Assembly: GCA_902168185.1 (NCBI GenBank)
Contig: CABHOV010000035.1
Location: 93,657-157,656, forward strand
Reading direction: 5' to 3'
From: an uncultured Bacteroides sp.
GTDB lineage: Bacteria > Bacteroidota > Bacteroidia > Cytophagales > Cyclobacteriaceae
DNA: 64,000 bases
Shown: piece by piece, positions 31,980 to 41,261 of the stretch
Numbering within the stretch: position 1 is the stretch's first letter
Layout of the letters: every line of letters begins with the position of its first letter
Position numbers and translations under genes: made by a program
Notes under the pieces: model-generated
Databases searched by the model: none
Told to the model about the DNA's origin: nothing
Seen by the model: only the letters and a program-made list of their open reading frames with translations

Positions 31980-32594
31980 ATGACTACAGAAAACATCCAG
32001 ACTGAAGAATTGATCAAGGAAACCGCGAAGCGGCTGTTCTTTCAGAAAGGCCATATTCATGCAACAACGCAGGAAATTGCCAATGAAGCGGGTGTGAACA
32101 GGGCATTGATCCACTATTATTTTAGAAGTCGCGACCTGCTTTTTGAGAAAGTACTCGATGAAACGATAGGCGCCATGCACAAAAAAATGGATTCGATTTT
32201 TCTAACGAAAGATTCCCTGCGCGTAAAAATCAATCGCTTTATCGATGCTTTCATTGATCAGAATATTGACTATCCGTACCTGGAAAACTTCTTGATAACG
32301 GAGATGGCAAAAAGCCCTGAAAAGATCAAGCAATTGCCCAACCAAGAGAAAAAGGAAGAATTTAAAAAGCTTATCGAGAAGCAATTATCGGATGAGATTG
32401 CCGCAGGAACAATGGCTCCCATTAAGCTGGAACACTTCATCGTTAATCTGATGTCGATGTGCAATTATCCGCTTGTGGCGAAGCCTCTGATACAGAACGC
32501 TTTTGGGTTTGATGAACCGACGTACAAGAACTTTTTACTCGAGCGAAAGCGCGTGGTATACAGAACCATCTTTAATGAAGATCTCCCAGAATAA
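31980..32594 (+). CDS. TetR family transcriptional repressor of the RND efflux operon
   Basis: 204 residues from MTTENIQTEELIKET (an apparent earlier start at 31974 is TTG and is not needed). The TetR helix-turn-helix is clear: AKRLFFQKGHIHATTQEIANEAGVNRALIHYYFRSRDLL. The C-terminal ligand domain is helical and charged. An inverted-repeat operator lies before its own ATG, and an identical-spacing operator lies before the outer membrane factor gene 46-61 bp downstream of the tetR stop. Autoregulation and repression of the RND operon are inferred from this. The inducer is unknown. Confidence 0.93.
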   Translation: MTTENIQTEELIKETAKRLFFQKGHIHATTQEIANEAGVNRALIHYYFRSRDLLFEKVLDETIGAMHKKMDSIFLTKDSLRVKINRFIDAFIDQNIDYPYLENFLITEMAKSPEKIKQLPNQEKKEEFKKLIEKQLSDEIAAGTMAPIKLEHFIVNLMSMCNYPLVAKPLIQNAFGFDEPTYKNFLLERKRVVYRTIFNEDLPE

Positions 32595-32639
32595 AATTTT
32601 TAATTGAATCGATAGACTAAATATTTTTTTGCCTCGTCC

Positions 32640-32655
32640 TTAACTAAAATGTTAA
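32640..32655 (+). promoter_or_regulatory. TetR operator upstream of the efflux operon
   Basis: TTAACTAAAATGTTAA: arms TTAAC/GTTAA with a 6-bp centre, the same half-sites and spacing as at 31952-31967. It lies about 19 bp before the first efflux gene's ATG at 32675 and just downstream of a TATTTTTTTG stretch that may be the -7 region. Confidence 0.7.
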
Positions 32656-32674
32656 ACAATATAATTAAACTATA

Positions 32675-34003
32675 ATGATAAGTAGAATTTCCTTTTTTCT
32701 GGTCGCTATACTGCTGATGGTCAGATCGCAAAGTTATGGTCAGCAGCTCTCGTTAGAGGAGTGCATTAGAATATCGCTCGAGAACAATCTCGATGTAAAA
32801 AACAGTAAGCTGGAAGTTCAATCTACTGAGTACAAAGTAAGCGAAGCAAAAAGTGGTCTGTTGCCTACCGTTGATGTGAACGGGCAGTATCAATACTACT
32901 TCGAAGTACCTGCGCAGCTTATTCCATCCTCTACGTTTGGTGGACCCGCCGGAGAATATACTGCTGCAAAGTTCAGCATGCCGCAGACTACCTCGGCCAA
33001 CGTACAGGCTACACAAACACTATATAACCAGAAAGTAATGGTAGGACTTAAAGCCGCAAAAGCAGCACGCTCCTATTCAAGCGTACAGCTTACACTTACC
33101 AAGGAAGATATCATCTACAACATCACGTCTACTTATTATAACATCCAGGTATTGTCTGATAATCTTAACCTTCTGCAAAGCAACATTACCAATCTTGAAA
33201 AAACTGTAAAGACGAACGAGGCGCTGAAGAACAATGAAATTGTTTCGAGCAGTACCTATAAACGTTTACTTATTAATCTGGAGAACCTGCGCAACGAATA
33301 TGAAAACCAAAAGCTCAGCCAGACCAAGTACTATAACCTTTTAAAATACCTGATGAACGTTCCACTTACGGAACCTATAGAAGTAACCGCCTTCGACTTT
33401 AATACTACACTCGAAGAACTTCAAGCAGGAGACGTGAACCAACGTGCTGATATACGCCTGCAGCAAGAACAAATAAAATTGTATGAGCTCGATAAAAAGA
33501 GCACTCAATCCGGATACTACCCAACACTGTCTGCCAATCTATACTATGGATATAGCGGGTACTATAACAAATTCTCACCAGCTGAAACAATCAACAACCA
33601 GTGGATCAACAGCAGCTATTTTTCGCTGTCGCTGAAAATACCCGTATTCGATGGGTTCAGTAAAAAGTACCAGGTCAAGCAAAAATCTGTAACGGTACAA
33701 AAGAGTATAAATTCACTTATGGCCATGAAACAGAAAGCTGATCGTGATATACAGGATGCACTGAATAATTATACCAGCAATAAAAACCTGCTAACAAATA
33801 GCAAACGCAGCCTTGATCTGGCGGAGCAACTCTTCAAAGATGCAAACATCGAATACAGCAACGGGCTGATTACCATCACAGAATTACTGGATGTTCAAGA
33901 TGACCTTTCAGACGCGCGCAGCAATTACAGCACTGCACTCATCAACCTGAAAATTGCCGAGCTCGATGTTAAAAAAGCCAATGGCGAATTAGTTAAAGAA
34001 TAA
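32675..34003 (+). CDS. Outer membrane efflux protein, TolC family
   Basis: 442 residues. Signal peptide (FFLVAILLMVRSQSYGQQ), then two OEP repeats of long alpha-helical hairpins with amphipathic coiled coil, e.g. NNLDVKNSKLEVQSTEYKVS (first repeat) and EQLFKDANIEYSNGLITITE followed by LLDVQDDLSDARSNYSTA (second repeat, with the usual S.GL...ELLD motif). It is the exit duct for the RND pump encoded by the next two genes. First gene of the operon; a TetR operator lies directly upstream. Next gene starts 24 bp downstream. Confidence 0.94.
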   Translation: MISRISFFLVAILLMVRSQSYGQQLSLEECIRISLENNLDVKNSKLEVQSTEYKVSEAKSGLLPTVDVNGQYQYYFEVPAQLIPSSTFGGPAGEYTAAKFSMPQTTSANVQATQTLYNQKVMVGLKAAKAARSYSSVQLTLTKEDIIYNITSTYYNIQVLSDNLNLLQSNITNLEKTVKTNEALKNNEIVSSSTYKRLLINLENLRNEYENQKLSQTKYYNLLKYLMNVPLTEPIEVTAFDFNTTLEELQAGDVNQRADIRLQQEQIKLYELDKKSTQSGYYPTLSANLYYGYSGYYNKFSPAETINNQWINSSYFSLSLKIPVFDGFSKKYQVKQKSVTVQKSINSLMAMKQKADRDIQDALNNYTSNKNLLTNSKRSLDLAEQLFKDANIEYSNGLITITELLDVQDDLSDARSNYSTALINLKIAELDVKKANGELVKE

Positions 34004-34027
34004 CCATACCATGCATTTATAGTATAT

Positions 34028-35086
34028 ATGAAAAAGAAAATTATCATTATCGTCCTTGTTTTACTGGTCGTAAGCTTTACAGCCGTGAAACTCTTTAGCA
34101 ACCAGAAAGCTGTTCAGGAGAAAGTATACCGACCTGATCCTGACAAGAAAGTACTTGTGAAAGCACAGGTAGTAGAGCCGAAAGACCTCGACAAGACTTT
34201 CGTCTATACCGGAACCCTTCAGCCCTTCCGTGAAATCATGTTGATACCACAGTCAGAAGGTGAAGTGACTTCAGTATACTTCAACGAAGGCGATGTAGTA
34301 CAGCAAGGTAAACTCCTCCTGCAAATCGATGACGAAATGTTGCGCGCCAAGTATATATCTTCTCAGGCAACCTATGAAACCGCCAAGCGAAATTTCGAGC
34401 GTTATGAAAAAGCTTCTGAAAGTGAAGGCGTCAGCAAAATGCAATACGATAATTACTGGCAGTTATATAAAGATGCCGAGTCTCAATTAAAACAATTGGA
34501 TAAAAACATTCGCCTCAGCAAACTTACCGCTCCGTTCAGCGGCACCGTTACAGCGAAAGATGTAGAGGTCGGTACTGTCGTAAACAAGAATGGTAACGTA
34601 GGACGATTAACAGACCTTTCGCAATTAAAACTTGAAATAGCTGTGCCTGAAAATGAGATCACTTTATTTAAGGAAGGTGAAACGGCTTCTGTAAAAACAG
34701 ATCTATACCCTACCCAGGTTTTGACCGGGAAAATCGATTATGTATCAGATCGTGCGGATGACTCTCATAACTATATAGTAAAGATACTCCTCAAGAATAA
34801 CAATAAGGGTATAGCACTGAAAGCAGGCATGTATGGAACAGCCATTATGAAAAAAGATTTGCAGGCTGCCACACTAATTATACCGCGTTCGGCTTTGTTA
34901 GGCTCCGCCAAAAATCCACAGGTGTTTGTGGTTGAAAACAATATAGCAACACTTCGCAGCATACATACCGGCAGCAGCAATGGACTGGAAGTAGAGGTAA
35001 TCGAAGGATTGAAACAAGGAGAACAAGTAATTCTCAGCGGACAGATAAACCTGTCGGAAGGTTCTAAAGTACAGGTCGCTCAATAA
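34028..35086 (+). CDS. RND efflux periplasmic adaptor subunit (membrane fusion protein)
   Basis: 352 residues. One N-terminal helix (KKIIIIVLVLLVVSFTAVKLF) anchors it to the inner membrane; no lipobox. The barrel-sandwich/lipoyl halves are REIMLIPQSEGEVTSVYFNE, GDVVQQGKLL and ...LSKLTAPFSGTVTAKDVEVG, separated by an alpha-hairpin (KYISSQATYETAKRNFERYE). A beta-barrel domain and a membrane-proximal domain (GLEVEVIEGLKQGEQVI) follow. It links the pump to the TolC-type duct. Gaps of 24 and 14 bp to the neighbouring genes show an operon. Confidence 0.94.
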   Translation: MKKKIIIIVLVLLVVSFTAVKLFSNQKAVQEKVYRPDPDKKVLVKAQVVEPKDLDKTFVYTGTLQPFREIMLIPQSEGEVTSVYFNEGDVVQQGKLLLQIDDEMLRAKYISSQATYETAKRNFERYEKASESEGVSKMQYDNYWQLYKDAESQLKQLDKNIRLSKLTAPFSGTVTAKDVEVGTVVNKNGNVGRLTDLSQLKLEIAVPENEITLFKEGETASVKTDLYPTQVLTGKIDYVSDRADDSHNYIVKILLKNNNKGIALKAGMYGTAIMKKDLQAATLIIPRSALLGSAKNPQVFVVENNIATLRSIHTGSSNGLEVEVIEGLKQGEQVILSGQINLSEGSKVQVAQ

Positions 35087-35100
35087 TAAACGAACGCATT

Positions 35101-38100
35101 ATGTCATTAACAGAAATTGCTGTCAAAAGACCTTCGCTCATCATCGTTATCTTTTTGGTGTTGATGCTGGGAGGATTGTTTTCGTACACGAAGCTCAACT
35201 ATGAGCTCATGCCTGACTTTGATATACCTACACTTGTAATCGTAACATCTTATCCGGGTGCTGCACCTACGGATGTAGAGCAATCGGTTACTAAAAAGAT
35301 CGAAGACGTTGTAGCCGGTATAGATCGCGTTAAAAGTATATTGTCACAATCCTACGAAGGTGCTTCTGTAATCTCAGTTGAGTTTTCAGTGGGAACCGAC
35401 ATGGATGACAAACAGCAGGAAACGCAACGCAAGATCAACAATATACTATCCGATCTTCCAGATGATGCTGAGTCACCTTCTATATCGAAAGTATCACCAA
35501 GCGATCGTCCTATACTTCAGCTAACAGCCGTATCAAAAATGGGTACACAGGAATTTTATGACCTGGTAGATGATGAGATTCTTCCGCAGCTGCAACAAGT
35601 AGAAGGTATCGGAGAAACACAGTTGTTGGGTGGACAGGAACGTGAAATCAAAGTAAGTGTTAACAAGGACAAACTTATATACTATGGCATTTCGTTATCG
35701 CAGGTTACACAAGCGATCAACAACGCCAACCTTGATTTTCCTACCGGAAAAGTAAAAAGTAAAAATGAACAGATGACGGTGCGACTGGCTGGTAAGTTTA
35801 CTGACCTGGAGCAAATCAAATCACTGGGCATTACAACAACAGCTAGCGGTAGCGCTATTCGTGTAGGCGATGTAGCGGATGTAGAAGATGGTACAAAAGA
35901 ACAAACCGTTCTTAACCGCTTCAACGGACAAGATGGTATAGGTATAACTATAAAAAAACAAAGTGACGCCAATGCTGTAGAGATCAGCAAGCAGGTAAAA
36001 GCGCGAATCGCGTTGCTTGAGAAAAAATATGCTGACAAGGATCTGAAGATTATTGTTGCTGACGACACTTCTGATTTTACACTTGAATCTGCAGATGCCG
36101 TTACACACGACTTGATTATTGCCGTTGTGCTTGTGGCCGCGGTGATGTTGCTCTTCCTGCACAGTCTCCGTGATTCACTCATCGTTTTGGTTGCTATACC
36201 TGCATCATTGCTATCAACCTTTATAGCGATGTATTTCTTCGGCTACTCTCTGAACTTGATGACGTTGCTTGCCATGTCTTTGGTGATTGGTATTCTGGTA
36301 GACGACTCGATCGTTGTTCTTGAAAATATACACCGACATCTGCACATGGGAAAAGATAAAGTACGCGCCTCTATTGAAGGACGTGCTGAAATTGGTTTCT
36401 CCGCGATCGCCATTACAATGGTTGACGTTGTGGTGTTCGCTCCTATAGCCATGATCAATACGACCATCGGTGACTTGCTGCGTCAATACTCCGTCACGAT
36501 TGTAATCTCTACACTCATGAGCTTGTTTGTTTGCTTTACGCTTACACCTTGGCTCGCTTCACGATTTGGTAAAGTAACACACTTGAATCCTTCCAACTGG
36601 TTTCATAAGCCGTTGATCTGGTTTGAATCCTTTGTCACGTCACTTACCAACGGGTATGTAAAGCAGTTGCAATGGACACTTCGTCATAAATTAATTACAG
36701 GAGCAGCTATACTTGCAGCCTTTGTGGTAACAGGCTATATTATGGGCCTTGGTATACTTGGACAGGAAATGGTAGCTGCTGGCGACCGTGGTAAGTTTAC
36801 CCTAAGCCTTGAATACGACAAGAGTATACCCGTCACAGAGAATAATATTCACACCCGTGAAATTGAAAACTATCTTCTTTCAGAACCCGAAGTATCCACT
36901 GTATTCTCCAATGTAGGTGGTGCAAGTTCAGCAGGCTTTGCTTCCGTTGCCAATGTTGGAAGTGAAAATAAAGCCGAACTTACTATAGGGCTTGTTGATA
37001 AAGAACAGCGCACGCGCACTACCGAGCAGTACATGCTCGATGTTCGGAAAGTCATCGAAACAAAGTATCCGGGTGTTGAAGTAAATACATCTGTAGTAGG
37101 TATAACAAGTTCAGATGAACCGATTCAGATTGTACTGAACAGTGAGGACAGAACAGCCTTAATGGAATCTGCCAAGAAGATGGAAGACCTCATTAAAAAA
37201 ATGCCGGGTGCGAATGATGTAAGCGTTAGCGTTGAAGACGGTAATCCGGAATTAACCGTAGACATCAACCGCGAGAAAATGGCGCAACTGGGATTGAATA
37301 TATTTACAGTAGGCGGTACGTTGCAAAATGCCTATACCGGTAACACGGATGCTAAATTTCGAGTGGGCACGAATGAATATGATATCAATGTCCGCCTCGA
37401 TGAATTTGATCGTAACAACGCTGACGATGTAGAAGACATCACGTTTGTAAACAATAGCGGTCAACTGATTCCGCTGACACAATTTGCTGACATTCGCCAG
37501 AGCAGTGGACCTTCCATGCTGGAACGCAAAAACCGCAGGACATCGGTTACGATTAAAAGCAACGTATTGGGAATTACTTCCGGAGTATTAGCCACCAACA
37601 TCGACCAGGCTTTATTGAAAGATCCTCTGCCCGCTTCTGTTGAGATGAAATGGACAGGCGACATCGAACGTCAGGCTGATTCATTCGCAGCTTTGGGAGT
37701 TGCGCTCATCGCTGGTATATTATTAGTATACCTGGTAATGGTTGCCCTATACGACAGCTTTATATACCCATTCGTTGTATTGTTCTCTATACCGGTATCA
37801 TTGATCGGTGCATTCATTGCATTGAATCTTGCCATGAGCTCCATGAGCATCTTTACCATGCTCGGTATGATCATGCTGCTTGGTCTGGTACTCAAGAACG
37901 GAATTCTATTGGTCGATTTTACGAACCAAAAAAAGGCGGAAGGCTATACAACCTATAATGCATTGATTGCGTCTGGGAAAGCACGTCTCCGTCCGATATT
38001 GATGACCACTATTGCCATGGTGATTGGTATGTTGCCGATCGCGCTTGCAAAAGGTGCTGGTGCAGAATGGAAAAACGGATTGGCAATTGTTATGATCGGT

Positions 38101-38277
38101 GGTCTGCTGTCGTCACTTATACTTACCATCTTCATAGTGCCTATGGTATATTATATAGTGGATCGCGTGAAGGAAAAATGGAACCATCGTCAGAGCAAAA
38201 AAAGAAATGAAAATCTGCACAAAGAAGCGGAAAATGTTCTTGACAATTCAACTACCTATAAAGAAGTGCTTAATTAA
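35101..38277 (+). CDS. RND efflux transporter (AcrB/HAE1-type inner membrane pump)
   Basis: 1058 residues, 12 helices, two large periplasmic loops. The start MSLTEIAVKRPSLIIVIFLV is typical. The proton relay is conserved: Asp401-Asp402 in GILVDDSIVVLENIHRH (TM4) and Lys932 in LGLVLKNGILLVDF (TM10). Porter-domain motifs such as PGAAPTDVEQSVTKKIED are present. Substrate range cannot be read from sequence; HAE1-type suggests hydrophobic or amphiphilic drugs, bile-like compounds or lipids rather than metals. It is the third gene of the TetR-controlled operon. It provides a clear example of the TATA/Ile-codon bias described in findings. Confidence 0.96.
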   Translation: MSLTEIAVKRPSLIIVIFLVLMLGGLFSYTKLNYELMPDFDIPTLVIVTSYPGAAPTDVEQSVTKKIEDVVAGIDRVKSILSQSYEGASVISVEFSVGTDMDDKQQETQRKINNILSDLPDDAESPSISKVSPSDRPILQLTAVSKMGTQEFYDLVDDEILPQLQQVEGIGETQLLGGQEREIKVSVNKDKLIYYGISLSQVTQAINNANLDFPTGKVKSKNEQMTVRLAGKFTDLEQIKSLGITTTASGSAIRVGDVADVEDGTKEQTVLNRFNGQDGIGITIKKQSDANAVEISKQVKARIALLEKKYADKDLKIIVADDTSDFTLESADAVTHDLIIAVVLVAAVMLLFLHSLRDSLIVLVAIPASLLSTFIAMYFFGYSLNLMTLLAMSLVIGILVDDSIVVLENIHRHLHMGKDKVRASIEGRAEIGFSAIAITMVDVVVFAPIAMINTTIGDLLRQYSVTIVISTLMSLFVCFTLTPWLASRFGKVTHLNPSNWFHKPLIWFESFVTSLTNGYVKQLQWTLRHKLITGAAILAAFVVTGYIMGLGILGQEMVAAGDRGKFTLSLEYDKSIPVTENNIHTREIENYLLSEPEVSTVFSNVGGASSAGFASVANVGSENKAELTIGLVDKEQRTRTTEQYMLDVRKVIETKYPGVEVNTSVVGITSSDEPIQIVLNSEDRTALMESAKKMEDLIKKMPGANDVSVSVEDGNPELTVDINREKMAQLGLNIFTVGGTLQNAYTGNTDAKFRVGTNEYDINVRLDEFDRNNADDVEDITFVNNSGQLIPLTQFADIRQSSGPSMLERKNRRTSVTIKSNVLGITSGVLATNIDQALLKDPLPASVEMKWTGDIERQADSFAALGVALIAGILLVYLVMVALYDSFIYPFVVLFSIPVSLIGAFIALNLAMSSMSIFTMLGMIMLLGLVLKNGILLVDFTNQKKAEGYTTYNALIASGKARLRPILMTTIAMVIGMLPIALAKGAGAEWKNGLAIVMIGGLLSSLILTIFIVPMVYYIVDRVKEKWNHRQSKKRNENLHKEAENVLDNSTTYKEVLN

Positions 38278-38303
38278 GCTATACCGGTAATTACAGTATA
38301 TAT

Positions 38304-38726
38304 ATGAACGCTCAATTTGTTTTTCAAAACGCACATTGTAAGGTTACACAACCCAATCCATATACGTTAACGGTCAAGCTAAAAGGTTTCATGAAGATCG
38401 AACATCTTCTTGATATTACCCGGTTCATGGATACGTTTATCAAAAAGCACACGATCACTGCCTTGCTGGTAGATCAGTCAGAACTCAAAGTACTTTCGAA
38501 AGATGTACTGGATCAAATGATGAAGATGATCTCCGCTATATCGCGGGATGGTATACAGCGAATCGCCATTGTAGATGCTGAAGATATTTTCGCGAAAGCA
38601 TCGTTCGCCAAAATCAACAAAGAAGCGGACATACTTAGTGATCGTGTAACACGAGCGCATTTCATGCATGAGAGAGGTGCCAGGGAGTGGCTGCAGCTAA
38701 ATGAATCAACATCTGCTGCACACTAA
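38304..38726 (+). CDS. STAS/SpoIIAA-like small protein at the end of the efflux operon
   Basis: 140 residues, no signal peptide or helix in the membrane. The pattern of alternating strands and helices (PYTLTVKLKGFMKIEHLLDI, TRFMDTFIKKHTITALLVDQ, LKVLSKDVLDQMMKMISAIS, RDGIQRIAIVDAEDIFAKAS) resembles the SpoIIAA-like/STAS fold seen in small Bacteroidota proteins. It starts 26 bp after the pump stop and is probably in the same transcript. What it senses or binds is unknown. A large inverted repeat follows immediately. Confidence 0.7.
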   Translation: MNAQFVFQNAHCKVTQPNPYTLTVKLKGFMKIEHLLDITRFMDTFIKKHTITALLVDQSELKVLSKDVLDQMMKMISAISRDGIQRIAIVDAEDIFAKASFAKINKEADILSDRVTRAHFMHERGAREWLQLNESTSAAH

Positions 38727-38736
38727 AAATAGTAAA

Positions 38737-38809
38737 GATTAATGACAGAGGAGTCCGGATGCGGTGACTCAGGGGGTGTGTTGCACGTCTGTGATTCCTC
38801 TCATTAATC
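38737..38809. repeat. Large imperfect inverted repeat, candidate structured RNA
   Basis: GATTAATGA-CA-GAGGAGTC (38737-38755) pairs with GATTCCTCTCATTAATC (38793-38809): about 17 bp with a 2-base bulge and a G-T pair. The enclosed bases hold a smaller GTGT-GTT-GCAC hairpin in a G-rich loop. No T tract follows on the plus strand, so it is not an ordinary terminator; it lies between the STAS-like gene and the cyclase gene (ATG 38887). Confidence 0.6.
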
Positions 38810-38886
38810 ACTTTGAAAAATAACTGTTTCCGATCTGCTGGTAACAGTCTAGCTTTACCTGGCCAGCATCCATAAATCAACCGATT

Positions 38887-39990
38887 ATGAAAGAAGTCTA
38901 CAACAGAGTAACCGAGCTATTCGCGCTCGTTGTTATATATATAGTCGGCCTGGTTTTCTTCCGCTTCCTGATGTTCCTCGGTACAGTGGATACCGTTTGG
39001 GTTGATTCTGTACCACCGCTGATTTTAAACCTGGCCGTTGCGTTGAATGGATTGGTAGTAGGTATAGGTATGGCTTTTATAGAGTTCAGAATATTTCCAC
39101 GCATGGTGAACTTACCCACACACACCTTCATGGCACTGCGATTCCTGATCACCATTACCACCATAACCCTGGGTATTGCCGTTGTTCACCATCTCTTTGT
39201 CATGCTATATTTCGGCCAGTCATTCGGTGAGGCTTATATGTATACCTTAAGATTCATGGAAACAGGTGTGTTCTGGGCTTTATTTATTTACCTGGTATTT
39301 TTAAGCGTTATACTCAATATATTTAAAGTAGTGCATCACCACATTGGACCGAATGCTTTCGTTAATTATGTAACCGGTAAATATAGAATCCCTCAGGAGG
39401 AGAACCGTGTTTTTATTTTTATTGACCTGAAATCGTCTACCTCTATAGCGGAGCAACTGGGACATGTGAAATATAGCAGGTTTCTCAATACGTTCTTCAA
39501 CGACCTGACGGAAATTATAGCACTACATCAGGGTGAAGTATATCAATTTGTAGGCGATGAAGCAGTGCTTACGTGGCGAATAAAAAAAGATGAGCAATGC
39601 CAGAAGTGTATACAACTCTTTTATGATTTCAAGGACAAACTATACCGGAACAGAAGCCTATACGAGGAAAAGTTTGGCGTGTTTCCGGAATTTAAAGCAT
39701 CGATCCATGTAGGTTTGGTATCTGCATCGGAGTCGCAGGGAAGAAAGCGTGAATTGGTATACCATGGCGATGTGTTGAATACCTGCGCGCGTATATTGGA
39801 ATTATGCAGCAGATTAAAAAAGGATCTTTTGTTATCCGAACCTGTAGCACAATGGATCATCGATTCCCCTGATTATACTATTCACCCGCTGGATGCCATC
39901 ATGCTTCGCGGCAAAGGCGAATATACTTCCGTTTTTGAGGTGGTCTCTGCAAATGAAGCAAAACATACGCAAGCCATTCCGCTACCTTAA
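38887..39990 (+). CDS. Membrane-bound class III adenylate/guanylate cyclase
   Basis: 367 residues. Four hydrophobic segments in the first 160 residues (e.g. FALVVIYIVGLVFFRFLMFL; FWALFIYLVFLSVILNIF) form a membrane domain. The C-terminal catalytic domain begins VFIFIDLKSSTSIAEQLG with the first metal Asp, has the second in VGDEAVLTW, and VYHGDVLNTCARILELCSRL with the Asn and Arg of the active site. ATP versus GTP preference cannot be decided. It makes a cyclic nucleotide, presumably on a membrane signal. Not in an obvious operon: 160 bp upstream contains the structured repeat, and about 220 bp of gene-free DNA lies downstream. Confidence 0.93.
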   Translation: MKEVYNRVTELFALVVIYIVGLVFFRFLMFLGTVDTVWVDSVPPLILNLAVALNGLVVGIGMAFIEFRIFPRMVNLPTHTFMALRFLITITTITLGIAVVHHLFVMLYFGQSFGEAYMYTLRFMETGVFWALFIYLVFLSVILNIFKVVHHHIGPNAFVNYVTGKYRIPQEENRVFIFIDLKSSTSIAEQLGHVKYSRFLNTFFNDLTEIIALHQGEVYQFVGDEAVLTWRIKKDEQCQKCIQLFYDFKDKLYRNRSLYEEKFGVFPEFKASIHVGLVSASESQGRKRELVYHGDVLNTCARILELCSRLKKDLLLSEPVAQWIIDSPDYTIHPLDAIMLRGKGEYTSVFEVVSANEAKHTQAIPLP

Positions 39991-40114
39991 GATCCACATA
40001 CTACTCCCATCGTTGGGTAAATAAATTAACATTATCTTTCTTTATCACTATTTTAAATTCCGACACAAAAGCCTTTATTATCGCAATTATTTCGGAATAA
40101 TATAATCGCCCTGC

Positions 40115-40122
40115 TATGTTTG
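40115..40122 (+). promoter_or_regulatory. -7 element of the LytS/LytR operon
   Basis: TATGTTTG matches TAnnTTTG and lies 86 bp before the ATG of the kinase. The -33 region is poor (TTC about 21 bp upstream). The 5' leader would be about 80 nt. Confidence 0.45.
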
Positions 40123-40208
40123 GGATGGATTGGAAATCAGATACAACGATTTTCATTCACAACGGCTATGCAGCTTTTAATCTCTCATACCTTTAACCAT
40201 ACTCTGCG

Positions 40209-41261
40209 ATGATCACCAACAGAAAATACCTGGTATGGCATATCACCGGATGTATCCTGTTTTTAGCGTTGCCCGTCTTTTTGTTTCCACATCCACCCGG
40301 AGAAAAAGATTTTATTTTCTCAAAGCCTACACAACGCGATTTTATAGGGAACATCATTATGTTAGCGTTCTTCTATATCAATTACTTTCTGCTCATTCCA
40401 AAGCTTTACTTTAAGCAGAAGTATATAGCGTATGCTATTGCTATCATTGCCGGTTTTTTGATCATTACACTTGTACCGTCATTCCTTACCGGGCACAATC
40501 CCTTCAGTAAATCTATGGACATTTCACTGCCTCCCGGCATGCACCCGATGCCCGGTGTAAAACCTGACGGCTTTACATTCATAGAAGAAATACGGCACCA
40601 TATATTTCTATATGTAGCAGTCATTTTATTTTCGGTGTTGTTACGTGTAAGAAGCCGGTTGTTTAAAACAGAGATCGCCCGCAACAACGCAGAAATTTTA
40701 TCGCTGAAGGCGCAGATCAACCCACACTTCTTATTCAATACCATGAACAATATATATGCATTGTCTGTGCGTGAAAAAGCATCTGCTACTGCCAGCAGCA
40801 TTCTTAAACTGTCAGGGTTAATGCGCTATGTTGTTACCGAAACCGGACATGGTTTTGTATCGCTTGATAAAGAGATCAGCTATATCAACGACTATATAGA
40901 ACTTCAACGGATGCGTCTTGATAAACGCGTAGCACTGTCCTATAAAGTAAGCGGCAATATTACAGGCCAGCAGATTGCACCGCTGTTAATGATTCCATTC
41001 ATTGAAAACGCATTCAAGCATGGTGTTAACCCAGATGAAGATTCTTCAATCAATATCCACATCGAAATAACAGGGCTTGAATTAAAGATCATCGTAGAAA
41101 ACAACAAAGTAAAAGTTGCGCTCGACCCACATATGAAAAGCGGCCATGGTATTGAAAATACAAAATCAAGACTACAGCTTTTGTATCCTTCACGTCACTT
41201 CTTAATTTTAAGTGAGGATGACAATCACTTTCGTGTTCACTTAACCATCCACTTAACGTGA
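40209..41261 (+). CDS. Sensor histidine kinase, LytS/YehU type
   Basis: 350 residues. Four hydrophobic segments in the first 150 residues (e.g. ILFLALPVFLFPH, IIMLAFFYINYFLLIP, IAYAIAIIAGFLIITLVP, HIFLYVAVILFSVLLRV) form the sensor. The His_kinase block follows: SLKAQINPHFLFNTMNNIYAL with phospho-acceptor His173. The ATPase domain has IPFIENAFKHG (N box) and GHGIENTKSRLQLLY. The last codons overlap the response-regulator start (GTGA, 4 bp), so the two are translationally coupled. The signal is unknown. Confidence 0.94.
   Translation: MITNRKYLVWHITGCILFLALPVFLFPHPPGEKDFIFSKPTQRDFIGNIIMLAFFYINYFLLIPKLYFKQKYIAYAIAIIAGFLIITLVPSFLTGHNPFSKSMDISLPPGMHPMPGVKPDGFTFIEEIRHHIFLYVAVILFSVLLRVRSRLFKTEIARNNAEILSLKAQINPHFLFNTMNNIYALSVREKASATASSILKLSGLMRYVVTETGHGFVSLDKEISYINDYIELQRMRLDKRVALSYKVSGNITGQQIAPLLMIPFIENAFKHGVNPDEDSSINIHIEITGLELKIIVENNKVKVALDPHMKSGHGIENTKSRLQLLYPSRHFLILSEDDNHFRVHLTIHLT

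Noticed and set aside
38737..38809. The repeat as a known riboswitch (c-di-GMP, SAM, preQ1).
   Set aside because: None of the conserved cores I know of is visible; left as an uncharacterised structure.
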